Assembly: GCA_024403585.1 (NCBI GenBank)
Contig: JAKSRN010000003.1
Location: forward strand, 1 to 26,623
Length of the DNA stretch: 26,623 nt
From: Lachnospiraceae bacterium
Lineage (GTDB): Bacteria; Bacillota; Clostridia; Lachnospirales; Lachnospiraceae
Direction of reading: 5' to 3'
Shown here piece after piece: positions 15,647 through 21,983 of this stretch. A model generated the notes under the pieces. It did not search any database. It was not told the origin of the DNA and saw nothing but the letters and a program-made list of their open reading frames with translations. Positions within the stretch are counted from its first letter, which is position 1, and each line of letters begins with the position of its first letter. The position numbers were made by a program, and so were the translations under genes.

Positions 15647-17142
15647 TATCCAACCCTCATCTTCCTGTTCGGATCTCGTTTACTTGTTCTACATCCCCAC
15701 AATGCCAGAGATGCTGCATGTATCGGATCAGCGTTATCACCGCCAAATCCCCATCCTCCGGATATTGGACGTTTCCCGGAAGTAACAGCACTGTCACTCA
15801 GCGCTTCCTGATATTTGTACCAGGTAACCGTTTGCTCTCCAATCTCGTTTACCAGCTGACTGGCAGCTGCTACAACATCCTTTCCGGAAGGCTTTATGAT
15901 GGAATTTTTCATAATCCATGTTCCGGAGATCTTCTCAATCAGGAATTCAACTCCGTTCCTTCCGTCAATCACTACACATGAAGCCGTCTTATACCTTGCA
16001 TTCAGCCAGTCCGCAAGCCACTGTGTTCCTCTGGAGGTATCTCGAATTTCAATCAAAGAAATTCTTGCCGGTTGATCAACCGGACACACAGCTCCACAAA
16101 GGGTAACCTGTGATCCATCCGCAGAAAACTTTACTCCGTATGCTGTTTTCCCCTCTGGCTTTAAGCCTTCTGAAGAACATTCCATCCATTTATCCCTGTT
16201 GATTGCAAAATCAACATAATCCTCGTCACTGGACCACCATCCAAGACGCTCCCTGCAGAAGCCGTCCTTTGACATCGATTCGAATTCATTCAGGACCGTT
16301 GTTTCTGCGATTCGGTATCCAAATGCAGGATTTGTCTCAGCAACAAGATCTATCACTGTATCAGCTGTTAGATTGATATCATCCAGCTTTTCAGCGACAA
16401 CAGCCCATTCCAGCCACCAGTTTCCTTTGGAAGCTCCCTGATGTGCTTTCTTATGCATTCTCCTGAACACGGTTCCATTTCCGACTGGCGGTGGTGGTGT
16501 TCCAATCATAATGATCTGAGGAAGACTGCTTTCATCCGAAGCGTCAGCTGCAGCTGCTACTACAGGCAGCATTGCTTCCTGCTGTTCATCCGTCAGCTCC
16601 TGCGCCTCGTCGATGATAATTACAGAATATGTTCCGCCTCGTGCTCCGGAGTTTGTCCTGGTCGCAAATTCAATGCAACCACCTTTCTGTATTACTCCAT
16701 CAGAATCTATCCAATCTTTGAAATAGATGCCCTCATATCCTCTGGATCTGCTGATCTCTTTAACTGATTCAGCAAATTGTGGATATCTCTCAGGATTATC
16801 ATAGATCTCCAGTAAGGCTCGGAACATCTTCCTGGTAGTTGCACCATTGTGGGCAGAATATAAAACATCCTTGTGCTCAAAATCTGCAGCATATGCAGCA
16901 TAGAATCTTGCTCCATGGCTTTTTCCATTCTGTCTTGGTTTGCATAGGCTTATAGTTGTTGCAGCCGGAGAACCATCTTCATTCTTTGCTGCCATGATGA
17001 CTAGCTCATATCTTTGAGATCCGAAAAATGTTACATTGCACTCTTCCTCAAACATATCTGCAACCAGTTCACCGTTTGAATAGCTGTACTGGCCAACTGT
17101 CGAAAAAGTAGGCGTCTGGCGTCCAAATCTTTTACTAGCCAT
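15646..17142 (-). CDS. terL: Terminase large subunit, 498 aa
   Basis: ATP-driven DNA packaging motor and nuclease. The N-terminal ATPase has a variant Walker A KPRQNGKS (68-75) and Walker B VIIIDEAQ (174-181), with coupling motif region IIMIGTPPPPVGNG near 209-222. The C-terminal RNase H-fold nuclease begins around residue 335 (TAYGVKFSADGSQV) and includes CVVIDGRNGVEFLIEKI. It overlaps the small subunit gene by 8 nt, and its ribosome binding site (GAGAGTGAT) is modest, so coupling is likely. Neighbours (HNH, small subunit, portal) confirm the assignment and suggest HK97-like cos packaging. Confidence 0.92.
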   Translation of the reverse strand: MASKRFGRQTPTFSTVGQYSYSNGELVADMFEEECNVTFFGSQRYELVIMAAKNEDGSPAATTISLCKPRQNGKSHGARFYAAYAADFEHKDVLYSAHNGATTRKMFRALLEIYDNPERYPQFAESVKEISRSRGYEGIYFKDWIDSDGVIQKGGCIEFATRTNSGARGGTYSVIIIDEAQELTDEQQEAMLPVVAAAADASDESSLPQIIMIGTPPPPVGNGTVFRRMHKKAHQGASKGNWWLEWAVVAEKLDDINLTADTVIDLVAETNPAFGYRIAETTVLNEFESMSKDGFCRERLGWWSSDEDYVDFAINRDKWMECSSEGLKPEGKTAYGVKFSADGSQVTLCGAVCPVDQPARISLIEIRDTSRGTQWLADWLNARYKTASCVVIDGRNGVEFLIEKISGTWIMKNSIIKPSGKDVVAAASQLVNEIGEQTVTWYKYQEALSDSAVTSGKRPISGGWGFGGDNADPIHAASLALWGCRTSKRDPNRKMRVG

Positions 17143-17440
17143 TTATCACTCTCAGCTGATCTCTCTTTGAAGGAGGCTTCTTGGCCGCCTTTCTCTTCTC
17201 ACGCTTTGCTTTTTCCTGGGCTTTAATGTCATCCAGCTCTGCAGTTACCTCTCTTAGCTGCTTGGATAATGCTGCAATGTCCCTGCCTGATTCGCTGCCC
17301 TCTATAGTCGCTGCAATCTTATCTCTCAGAGCTACCAGCATCTTTTTTCTGTTGCCGGTCTTAACTGCTTCGACCAGATAATTTTGTTCATCTTTTTCAT
17401 CGTTTTTTTCACAAAAATCATCATTTTTTTCAACGTCCAT
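17135..17440 (-). CDS. Probable terminase small subunit, 101 aa
   Basis: Immediately upstream of the large subunit. The core QNYLVEAVKTGNRKKMLVAL, then RDKIAATIEGSESGRDIAAL and SKQLREVTAELDDI, fits a short helical family annotated as small terminase in HNH-associated cos phages. The C-terminus is very basic (KREKRKAAKKPPSKRDQLRV), suited to DNA binding. AAAGGAG lies 7 nt before the ATG. The probable cos region lies just upstream, where this protein should bind. It lacks the N-terminal HTH of larger small terminases, so the call rests on pattern and position. Confidence 0.65.
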   Translation of the reverse strand: MDVEKNDDFCEKNDEKDEQNYLVEAVKTGNRKKMLVALRDKIAATIEGSESGRDIAALSKQLREVTAELDDIKAQEKAKREKRKAAKKPPSKRDQLRVING

Positions 17441-17553
17441 GATAGCTCCTTTCTAAAATTCAGTTTCTATAGCTTATTGTCAGACTTCTCAGATGCAAAA
17501 CAGCCATTTTCATTCACTTTTTGCCTGTGGAAAAAATTTCTTCTGCAAAAATT

Positions 17554-17608
17554 GGCGCTGGACGGCATAGGGGCGCCTCTGGGAGCCGGCGGGGTACCTC
17601 CCCCACCC
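17554..17608. other. Probable cos/packaging site region
   Basis: The 181-nt gap between the HNH and small terminase genes (17441-17621) has no gene. Within it, this 55-bp block has 43 G or C (78%), far above the surroundings, and carries nested palindromic hexamers GGCGCC, GCCGGC and GGTACC, with near-symmetry GGGGTACCTCCCC at 17591-17603. cos sites of HK97-like phages that use an HNH partner protein lie in this interval. The exact cut positions cannot be given from sequence alone. The rest of the gap is A+T-rich. Confidence 0.5.
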
Positions 17609-17621
17609 TAAGCCCGAATTT

Positions 17622-17972
17622 TCACCAATCCCCATCCTTTACGAATGGTTTCCTGCCAGAGTTGCTGCTATTTTTTAAATCTTTTTCAGTCTTGTTTGAT
17701 TTCGCAGCATTGCATGCATAGTGTGCAGGCTGTAGGTTGTTCCAGTCTGCAGCTGCAGCCTCTGGTGATGAATATCCAAACTGCTTCCAGCGACTCACCG
17801 GTTTTATCTCATCAATCACGAACGAAAGAGGATGGTTGCTGTCGCTGGGTTCATCGTAATGTATAGGACCAAGTCTTCCCTTGCATATCCCGCAAGGTAA
17901 CCCCATGGCCTTCATCCTCGCCCTGTGTTTTCGTCTGCGGTTCCCGTTTGCAGACCGTGGGTTATTCGCCAT
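17622..17972 (-). CDS. HNH endonuclease, packaging-associated, 116 aa
   Basis: First gene of the late operon. The N-terminal 20 residues are basic (NGNRRRKHRARMKAMG); Cys27 and Cys30 (PCGICKG) begin a zinc knuckle; SFVIDEIKPVSRW (50-62) is the ββα first strand, with Asp-Glu in place of the commoner Asp-His as seen in this phage subgroup; and NLQPAHYACNAAKSNK (79-94) supplies the His, Cys and Asn. In HK97-type phages such proteins bind the terminase and stimulate cos cutting. The ATG is only about 20 nt after the T-tract of a terminator, with GGTGAT as ribosome binding site. Confidence 0.85.
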   Translation of the reverse strand: MANNPRSANGNRRRKHRARMKAMGLPCGICKGRLGPIHYDEPSDSNHPLSFVIDEIKPVSRWKQFGYSSPEAAAADWNNLQPAHYACNAAKSNKTEKDLKNSSNSGRKPFVKDGDW

Positions 17973-17989
17973 CTGATCACCATCCCCAG

Positions 17990-18030
17990 CATAAAAAAAG
18001 GACCAGCTGCTTTCTGCAGTTGATCCTTAA
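17990..18030 (-). terminator. Second tandem intrinsic terminator in the late leader
   Basis: On the minus strand AAGGATCAACTGC pairs with GCAGCTGGTCCTT (one G-U, one A-C mismatch, loop AGAAA), followed by a run of seven T (17993-17999). It lies just before the HNH ribosome binding site and about 10 nt after the first terminator. Confidence 0.8.
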
Positions 18031-18033
18031 CGT

Positions 18034-18060
18034 AAAAAAGGAACCTGTTACAAGGTTCCT
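18034..18060 (-). terminator. First tandem intrinsic terminator in the late leader
   Basis: Perfect 8-bp stem AGGAACCT/AGGTTCCT (18039-18060 on the minus strand) with loop TGTAAC, followed by TTTTTTA. It begins about 14 nt after the predicted start site of the late promoter, so it could stop most transcripts at about 40 nt unless overridden. Confidence 0.85.
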
Positions 18061-18080
18061 CACATACTTTTCTTGATATC

Positions 18081-18109
18081 ATTTTATTGATTTTGCTATG
18101 ACATGTCAA
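18081..18109 (-). promoter_or_regulatory. Putative late promoter (TTGACA, 17 bp, TAAAAT) with overlapping palindrome
   Basis: The -35 is a perfect TTGACA (18104-18109), the spacer is exactly 17 bp, and the -10 is TAAAAT (18081-18086), five of six consensus bases. Start site is expected near 18074. A perfect 10-bp palindrome TGACATGTCA (18099-18108) overlaps the -35 and could bind the phage regulator. The promoter overlaps the last codons of the regulator gene just upstream. Confidence 0.65.
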
Positions 18110-18572
18110 GTAATTCACCAGGTATGGAAGGCAGAGCATCTATAGCGTCCATGATCTTCCGTTCTGCATGGCGCCTGCTCCATGTGTTGATCATTGCTAT
18201 GAAGCCAACATCCATGCCAACAATGAAACGCAATCTCAGGATTCCTTCCTTCTCTTCTCCGGTGTTCCGGATCCATTTGATAATGGCTTCCTTTACTGCC
18301 CTGGTGTTACTTCTGGCCTTCTCAACTGCTGCCTCCAGTTCTCTCTGCTCTGCCAGATAATCTTCCTGCATCTTAGGATCCGATCCACCACCACCTATCC
18401 TGTCATATGCAATGCCGCTTACAGTAGATCGCGCAAGCATGAACTCCAGAACTTTATCCTCAGCCCTTTTTTCTGTATACCTGCAGCGGAAGTAACTCAT
18501 CAGAGCCTCTCTCTTTTCTTCTCGTTCATAGTGTTTTGCTGCTTGCTTCTCTGTCTTTGTTAACATCCCCAT
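18096..18572 (-). CDS. Sigma-like late transcription regulator (ArpU/RinA/DUF1492-like), 158 aa
   Basis: Typical of the all-helical proteins that sit before the packaging genes of Gram-positive phages and switch on late transcription. Residues about 35-75 include SGIAYDRIGGGGSDPKMQED, a common Gly-Gly-x-x-Ser-Asp region, followed by long helices, then ILRLRFIVGMDVGFIAMINT (about 115-134) and WSRRHAERKIMDAID, a sigma-4-like HTH. No enzymatic motif. Starts considered: GTG 18581, ATG 18572, ATG 18566; 18572 is chosen because AAGG is 8 nt upstream. The likely target is the promoter inside its own 3' end. Confidence 0.7.
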   Translation of the reverse strand: MGMLTKTEKQAAKHYEREEKREALMSYFRCRYTEKRAEDKVLEFMLARSTVSGIAYDRIGGGGSDPKMQEDYLAEQRELEAAVEKARSNTRAVKEAIIKWIRNTGEEKEGILRLRFIVGMDVGFIAMINTWSRRHAERKIMDAIDALPSIPGELLDMS

Positions 18573-18592
18573 CCACTCCACCTTCTTTCTGA

Positions 18593-18880
18593 CTATCTAG
18601 TTACCACCAAATAAATGACATACCCAACTGCTACGGCCGTCCCAATGCTCATGATTATTAATTCCCTGATTGCATCGTCTATGTGATCATCGATCCAATA
18701 TTTCACATTGATCACATTGTCTGCTAATATCAAGTAGAATCCAATTAGAATCATTAGCGTGTACCATGCGAACATAACCGGAGCAACCTTGACCACAGTT
18801 ACCATAATCTTTTTAAGTTTGGGATCAGATTTCAATTCCTTCGCAGCATTGTATATGTATCGCCATAGCCTGTCTTCCAT
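18593..18880 (-). CDS. Small two-helix membrane protein, 95 aa
   Basis: Not a recognised family. A basic cytoplasmic start (about 1-28) leads to TM1 VAPVMFAWYTLMILIGFYLI (about 32-51), a short charged loop with WIDDHIDDAIREL, and TM2 IMSIGTAVAVGYVIYLVV (about 76-93). Shape resembles a holin, but it stands in the early block far from the lysin, so a membrane role in replication or exclusion is equally possible. GAGGTGATGTA precedes the ATG. Downstream, the late regulator ribosome binding site overlaps its 3' flank. Confidence 0.7.
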   Translation of the reverse strand: MEDRLWRYIYNAAKELKSDPKLKKIMVTVVKVAPVMFAWYTLMILIGFYLILADNVINVKYWIDDHIDDAIRELIIMSIGTAVAVGYVIYLVVTR

Positions 18881-18910
18881 TACATCACCTCGCCGTTATA
18901 ACCGGTTATT

Positions 18911-19414
18911 TTAATCATCCTCAAACGGATCGATATATCTCCATGCAATGATGATGTCATCAATTACGTTGTTGTAAACTTCATCTGGATTGTAATGGCG
19001 ATACTCCCACCATCCTTCTGGCACTACATAGCAGTCCTCTTCCTCATTGTATTCACCGTCTATATCTTCCCAGTTCCATACAGAATCATTCTCAAGGATA
19101 GTTCCATCCTCATAAAATGCATGTGTTCTAATCTGGATAGGTTTCGAATTCTTATACAGTTTTCGTGGAAGAAGTTTTCTTTCACAAACTACATCAACCT
19201 CTGTTTCTGGTTCTGGTAAATCCTGCGGATTCTTCCGCAGGTCATGCCAGCGATACTTGTTTAACTTCTCATCAATCTTATCTGCATCATTTGCAATCTT
19301 TCTCAATGCATCTGCCATTATTCCGATGTTGTAAAGATATTTACCGTGATCTTCCTTAATCGCATCATAGATCCAATCAGCTTCGAATCTGATTCTGTCG
19401 CCTATTCCTTTCAC
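18911..19414 (-). CDS. DUF551-like phage protein, 167 aa
   Basis: Unknown function. The centre YRWHDLRKNPQDLPEPETEV and the C-terminal AWRYIDPFEDD resemble DUF551-type proteins common in phages (W..L....P..g..V...Y...W.YI.PF). The first 60 residues are helical with IMADALRKIANDADKIDEKL. It starts with GTG at 19414, 10 nt after GGAGG, since no ATG fits the frame. Trp- and Tyr-rich middle and acidic charge are notable. It probably serves in early host takeover or as a small accessory protein. Confidence 0.65.
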   Translation of the reverse strand: MKGIGDRIRFEADWIYDAIKEDHGKYLYNIGIMADALRKIANDADKIDEKLNKYRWHDLRKNPQDLPEPETEVDVVCERKLLPRKLYKNSKPIQIRTHAFYEDGTILENDSVWNWEDIDGEYNEEEDCYVVPEGWWEYRHYNPDEVYNNVIDDIIIAWRYIDPFEDD

Positions 19415-19435
19415 TTAACAAAATCCTCCTTTTAA

Positions 19436-19732
19436 TCACTCCTCCGGACTCCCCGGCACATTCGTCCAGTAATCCTTCCCCAACATCGCCGGGCCCTTAT
19501 TCAGAGCCCAGCCTTTAATCGTAACCCACTCCTGCCTCAGATCATCCCACCAGAGATAGGTCTTGTTCTCTTCAAATACATCCTCTTTCGACATCTGCCG
19601 GACATCCATCTGGCATTCCAGCAGACGCTCTATAGCATCCGCTACCTGGCAGAAGAAGCTGTCCCTATCTTCTGCATATCTGAGCCACTTCAGGTGGCAC
19701 ATCAGCAGCTCCCTGTCATTCTTCCTCATCAT
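19436..19732 (-). CDS. Hypothetical early phage protein, 98 aa
   Basis: No named family recognised. N-terminal half is helical (MMRKNDRELLMCHLKWLRYA, then DRDSFFCQVADAIERLLECQ); the C-terminal half is a compact W-rich unit (YLWWDDLRQEWVTIKGWALN). The nearest ribosome binding site, AAAGG, is 7 nt before ATG 19732; an in-frame ATG at 19756 lacks one. It overlaps the small membrane ORF upstream by 17 nt in another frame. Confidence 0.6.
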   Translation of the reverse strand: MMRKNDRELLMCHLKWLRYAEDRDSFFCQVADAIERLLECQMDVRQMSKEDVFEENKTYLWWDDLRQEWVTIKGWALNKGPAMLGKDYWTNVPGSPEE

Positions 19733-19838
19733 CCTGATACCTTTCCCGTTCCTCATCCAGATCAGCGTTGAGCTTAATGGCAGATACCCCGAGTGCTGCC
19801 GAATACAGTGCGAACAAAAACAGTAATATCAATTCCAT
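19716..19838 (-). CDS. Short single-pass membrane protein, 40 aa
   Basis: A 40-codon frame: MELILLFLFALYSAALGVSA forms one hydrophobic helix, followed by an acidic tail (LNADLDEERERYQDDEEE). The composition is far from random and the gap between its neighbours is filled exactly. The ribosome binding site is weak (GAGGGGG 14-15 nt upstream), so translation may depend on coupling to the gene ending at 19842. Its tail overlaps the start of the next gene by 17 nt. Confidence 0.5.
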   Translation of the reverse strand: MELILLFLFALYSAALGVSAIKLNADLDEERERYQDDEEE

Positions 19839-19841
19839 AAA

Positions 19842-20030
19842 CTATCTTATGCCCCCTCTTTTGAACTTCTCCGCTCTGATCAGCGTCTGCACTGCAGGAA
19901 ATGCGAATGCAGCATCTGCCTTTTGCTTTTTCTTCATATCCGCAAGCTCCTTCTTGTATCTCTGGAATCTCTCACATTCCATCGAGCATAGCGGATATCT
20001 GTCCGGACAATCCTTACAAGGCGCTCCCAT
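19842..20030 (-). CDS. Small Cys-rich protein, 62 aa
   Basis: Begins MGAPCKDCPDRYPLCSMECE, with four closely spaced Cys (C5, C8, C15, C19) that should hold one zinc, then a basic helix (KKELADMKKKQKADAAF). Similar short CxDCPDRxxxCH/C proteins are common in Firmicute phages; none has a firm function. The start at 20030 has GGAGG 7 nt upstream, overlapping the previous stop; the earlier in-frame ATG codons lack one. Confidence 0.7.
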   Translation of the reverse strand: MGAPCKDCPDRYPLCSMECERFQRYKKELADMKKKQKADAAFAFPAVQTLIRAEKFKRGGIR

Positions 20031-20032
20031 AA

Positions 20033-20233
20033 TCATTCCTCCCAACAGTCTGGCATGTCTCTCCTGCATGTATTGCATGGATTCTCACCGCATGGTGTGT
20101 GGATGTTTTTGCATCCGGCACAGCTGAACCCATCGTCAAAATTATCGCCATGGCATCCAACCATAAACGCCATGATAAACGTTCCAAATACAGTTCCAAA
20201 TATAAATCCGGCTATTACGCTTACTACATTCAT
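20033..20233 (-). CDS. Small membrane protein with Cys-rich tail, 66 aa
   Basis: Start MNVVSVIAGFIFGTVFGTFI gives one transmembrane helix (about 3-26) with Gly-x-x-x-Gly spacing, followed by a Cys-rich domain with six Cys in about 40 residues (MVGCHGDNFDDGFSCAGCKN, then CGENPCNTCRRDMPDC). These could bind zinc or form disulfides outside the cell. GAGGTGG is 8 nt before ATG 20233. It sits in a row of small membrane genes. Confidence 0.65.
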   Translation of the reverse strand: MNVVSVIAGFIFGTVFGTFIMAFMVGCHGDNFDDGFSCAGCKNIHTPCGENPCNTCRRDMPDCWEE

Positions 20234-20246
20234 CCTTCCAACCACC

Positions 20247-20483
20247 TCACACAAGAATTCCGAGCATATGCAGCTCCCATGCAGATAATCCTATGATCCC
20301 GAACACAATGACAACCACAAGAAGGATCAGAAGGAGTGTCAGTACAGGTCTTTCCTCTTCCACCATTCTGTATGTGAGAGGAATGCCGTGCCGGTCAAGA
20401 CCCATCGGACATACTTTATGTGCTTCCTCTGCCGGAACCCATGCGCCTTCCAGAAATGCTTCCACTGTTTTTTTCTTAATCAT
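20247..20483 (-). CDS. Small membrane protein, 78 aa
   Basis: The first 40 residues are soluble (MIKKKTVEAFLEGAWVPAEE, then CPMGLDRHGIPLTYRM), followed by one very hydrophobic helix VLTLLLILLVVVIVFGIIGL (about 47-66) and a short end. No known family. The strong AGGAGG is 7-8 nt before the ATG. It is followed by another small membrane gene, 13 nt away. Confidence 0.65.
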   Translation of the reverse strand: MIKKKTVEAFLEGAWVPAEEAHKVCPMGLDRHGIPLTYRMVEEERPVLTLLLILLVVVIVFGIIGLSAWELHMLGILV

Positions 20484-20495
20484 ATTTCTGACCTC

Positions 20496-21674
20496 CTATG
20501 ATGCTTTCTTCTTTTTCTCGACATTCGAATATATTCTGTGAATCGTTGACTTGCTTTCCGTGTATCCCTGGGAGTGAAGGATATCTGTAATTGCCTCCCA
20601 GCTGATCGGAGCTCCTGTTTTCGGATTGATTTCTTTCCGGAGCTCAACGATCTTATCTGACAGAATCTCAATATGGCTTTTTCCTTCCTCAGGCACATCT
20701 GCTGCCACCATGAGTCTTTCCTTCTCCTGCAGCTCCGTCTGAGCCTTCAGCTCTCTGAGTTCTTTCTCCAGATCTGCTCTTAATGCAGCTTCCCGGCTGT
20801 ATCTATCCCAGTTTTCTGTTGCACGTGTCTGCTCTGCTTCAAGAGCATCTTCTGCCTCTCTCAGCTGCTGCTCTGTGATCCTCAGATATGTATCTTTCTC
20901 CATCAGAGCTTTCTCTGCTGCTTCTTTCGCTTTGATATCATCATCCGTTGAGAACCATGCCCCATAGAATCCGGCAATATAAATTCCTTTTGCGAAGATC
21001 TGCAGCGTATCATCATCGGACGGAAGCCCGCACTCCGCAAGAAGAGTACGCGTCTCACGCTTACCATGGTCATCCCACGCCTTCACTCCAGTGTTATCCG
21101 GAGCCTTTACAAGAGCATGTACCACGGCCTCGGTGTAGAGCCAGTTGTAAGCCATCAGCCACCTGTGATTCATCAACACGATTAAGATGACAGTGCAAAT
21201 CGTCCAAAATAATGCTGCACCAATTCCTTTTGGATTCTTGGTATCAATCGTGTTGATCAGGATCGCGATGTCCAGACAGAGAAGAAATCTCGTCTGCCTT
21301 GCCAGATACCTTGATATGATATCCATAGGGTTGAATGCCAGGAAAATCATTACTGTCATAGCCATCTCAAGCGAACTGTCCATCAATCCCAAGCGTCCAC
21401 TTGCGATCTGCACGGTCACTCCTACTATCCAACCGACCGGAAATATGGTCCGGATGTACCTAATGGGGTCTGAAGGCCTTGCATTTCTTGCCGCTTTCGA
21501 CATCCAAGAGCATCCTGAGACGGCATTTGAGATGGTCTGGGATACTGTCTGTCTCACTTCTTCCGCCCTCTGTCTCATCTCGTGAGACGCCACTTCGGAC
21601 AGCTGATCATCTATATCCTCACGTCCATCTTTGTCTTTTGATATCCATCCTGACACATTGTTGAATATAGGCAT
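20496..21674 (-). CDS. Four-helix membrane protein with coiled coil and HTH-like C-terminus, 392 aa
   Basis: Not a family I recognise. The soluble N-terminus (1-70) is followed by four likely membrane segments (about 76-94, 99-118, 129-143, 150-168), a linker to 245, a long charged coiled coil (about 248-322, for example EKDTYLRITEQQLREAEDAL) and a final region (340-385) with ISWEAITDILHSQGYTESKS then TIHRIY, which looks like a helix-turn-helix. A membrane-anchored protein with a DNA-binding-like end is unusual; it could tether phage DNA or a replication complex to the membrane. GGAGG is 8 nt before ATG. The topology is estimated by eye. Confidence 0.7.
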   Translation of the reverse strand: MPIFNNVSGWISKDKDGREDIDDQLSEVASHEMRQRAEEVRQTVSQTISNAVSGCSWMSKAARNARPSDPIRYIRTIFPVGWIVGVTVQIASGRLGLMDSSLEMAMTVMIFLAFNPMDIISRYLARQTRFLLCLDIAILINTIDTKNPKGIGAALFWTICTVILIVLMNHRWLMAYNWLYTEAVVHALVKAPDNTGVKAWDDHGKRETRTLLAECGLPSDDDTLQIFAKGIYIAGFYGAWFSTDDDIKAKEAAEKALMEKDTYLRITEQQLREAEDALEAEQTRATENWDRYSREAALRADLEKELRELKAQTELQEKERLMVAADVPEEGKSHIEILSDKIVELRKEINPKTGAPISWEAITDILHSQGYTESKSTIHRIYSNVEKKKKAS

Positions 21675-21689
21675 CTCATCACCTCCACA

Positions 21690-21983
21690 TCATCTACAGG
21701 TATATAATGAGACGCTGTAATCACTGTCAACCATTCCTTTGATATCCATGATCTTCGAAACGTCCCACCAGCTGAAGCATTTACGATATCCTTTAGGAGT
21801 CTCAAACAGACCAAAATCTCTATACTTCTCTTTGAGGATGAAATGCTTCTGTTCAAGGCTTCTTGAACCTTCACCGCCACATCTCACCTTCAGTTCCTCA
21901 CCGATCTCCATCAGTTCAGGACCGACATTGTATATGATTGGCGGATAATACATCCTCTCAGCAGTTTTTTCCTTGTTTGCCAT
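21690..21983 (-). CDS. Hypothetical phage protein, 97 aa
   Basis: No family recognised. It has a YYPPIIYNVGPELMEIGEEL segment, then KHFILKEKYRDFGLFETPKG and a C-terminal FSWWDVSKIMDIKGMV, all compatible with a small alpha/beta fold. GGAGG is 6-7 nt before the ATG. It overlaps the HUH protein gene by 26 nt, so the two are translated together and may cooperate. No membrane segment or metal motif is seen. Confidence 0.55.
   Translation of the reverse strand: MANKEKTAERMYYPPIIYNVGPELMEIGEELKVRCGGEGSRSLEQKHFILKEKYRDFGLFETPKGYRKCFSWWDVSKIMDIKGMVDSDYSVSLYTCR

Noticed and set aside
17527..17535. DnaA-box-like TTTTCCACA
   Set aside because: Single one-mismatch copy in the packaging gap; no cluster and no initiator nearby.
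17912..18139. Minus-strand frame spanning the tandem terminators
   Set aside because: It overlaps the HNH start and runs through both terminators and the promoter; no coding signal.
18593..18880. Holin
   Set aside because: Two membrane helices fit, but it lies in the early region, 18 kb from the lysin, next to the late regulator; left as an unnamed membrane protein.
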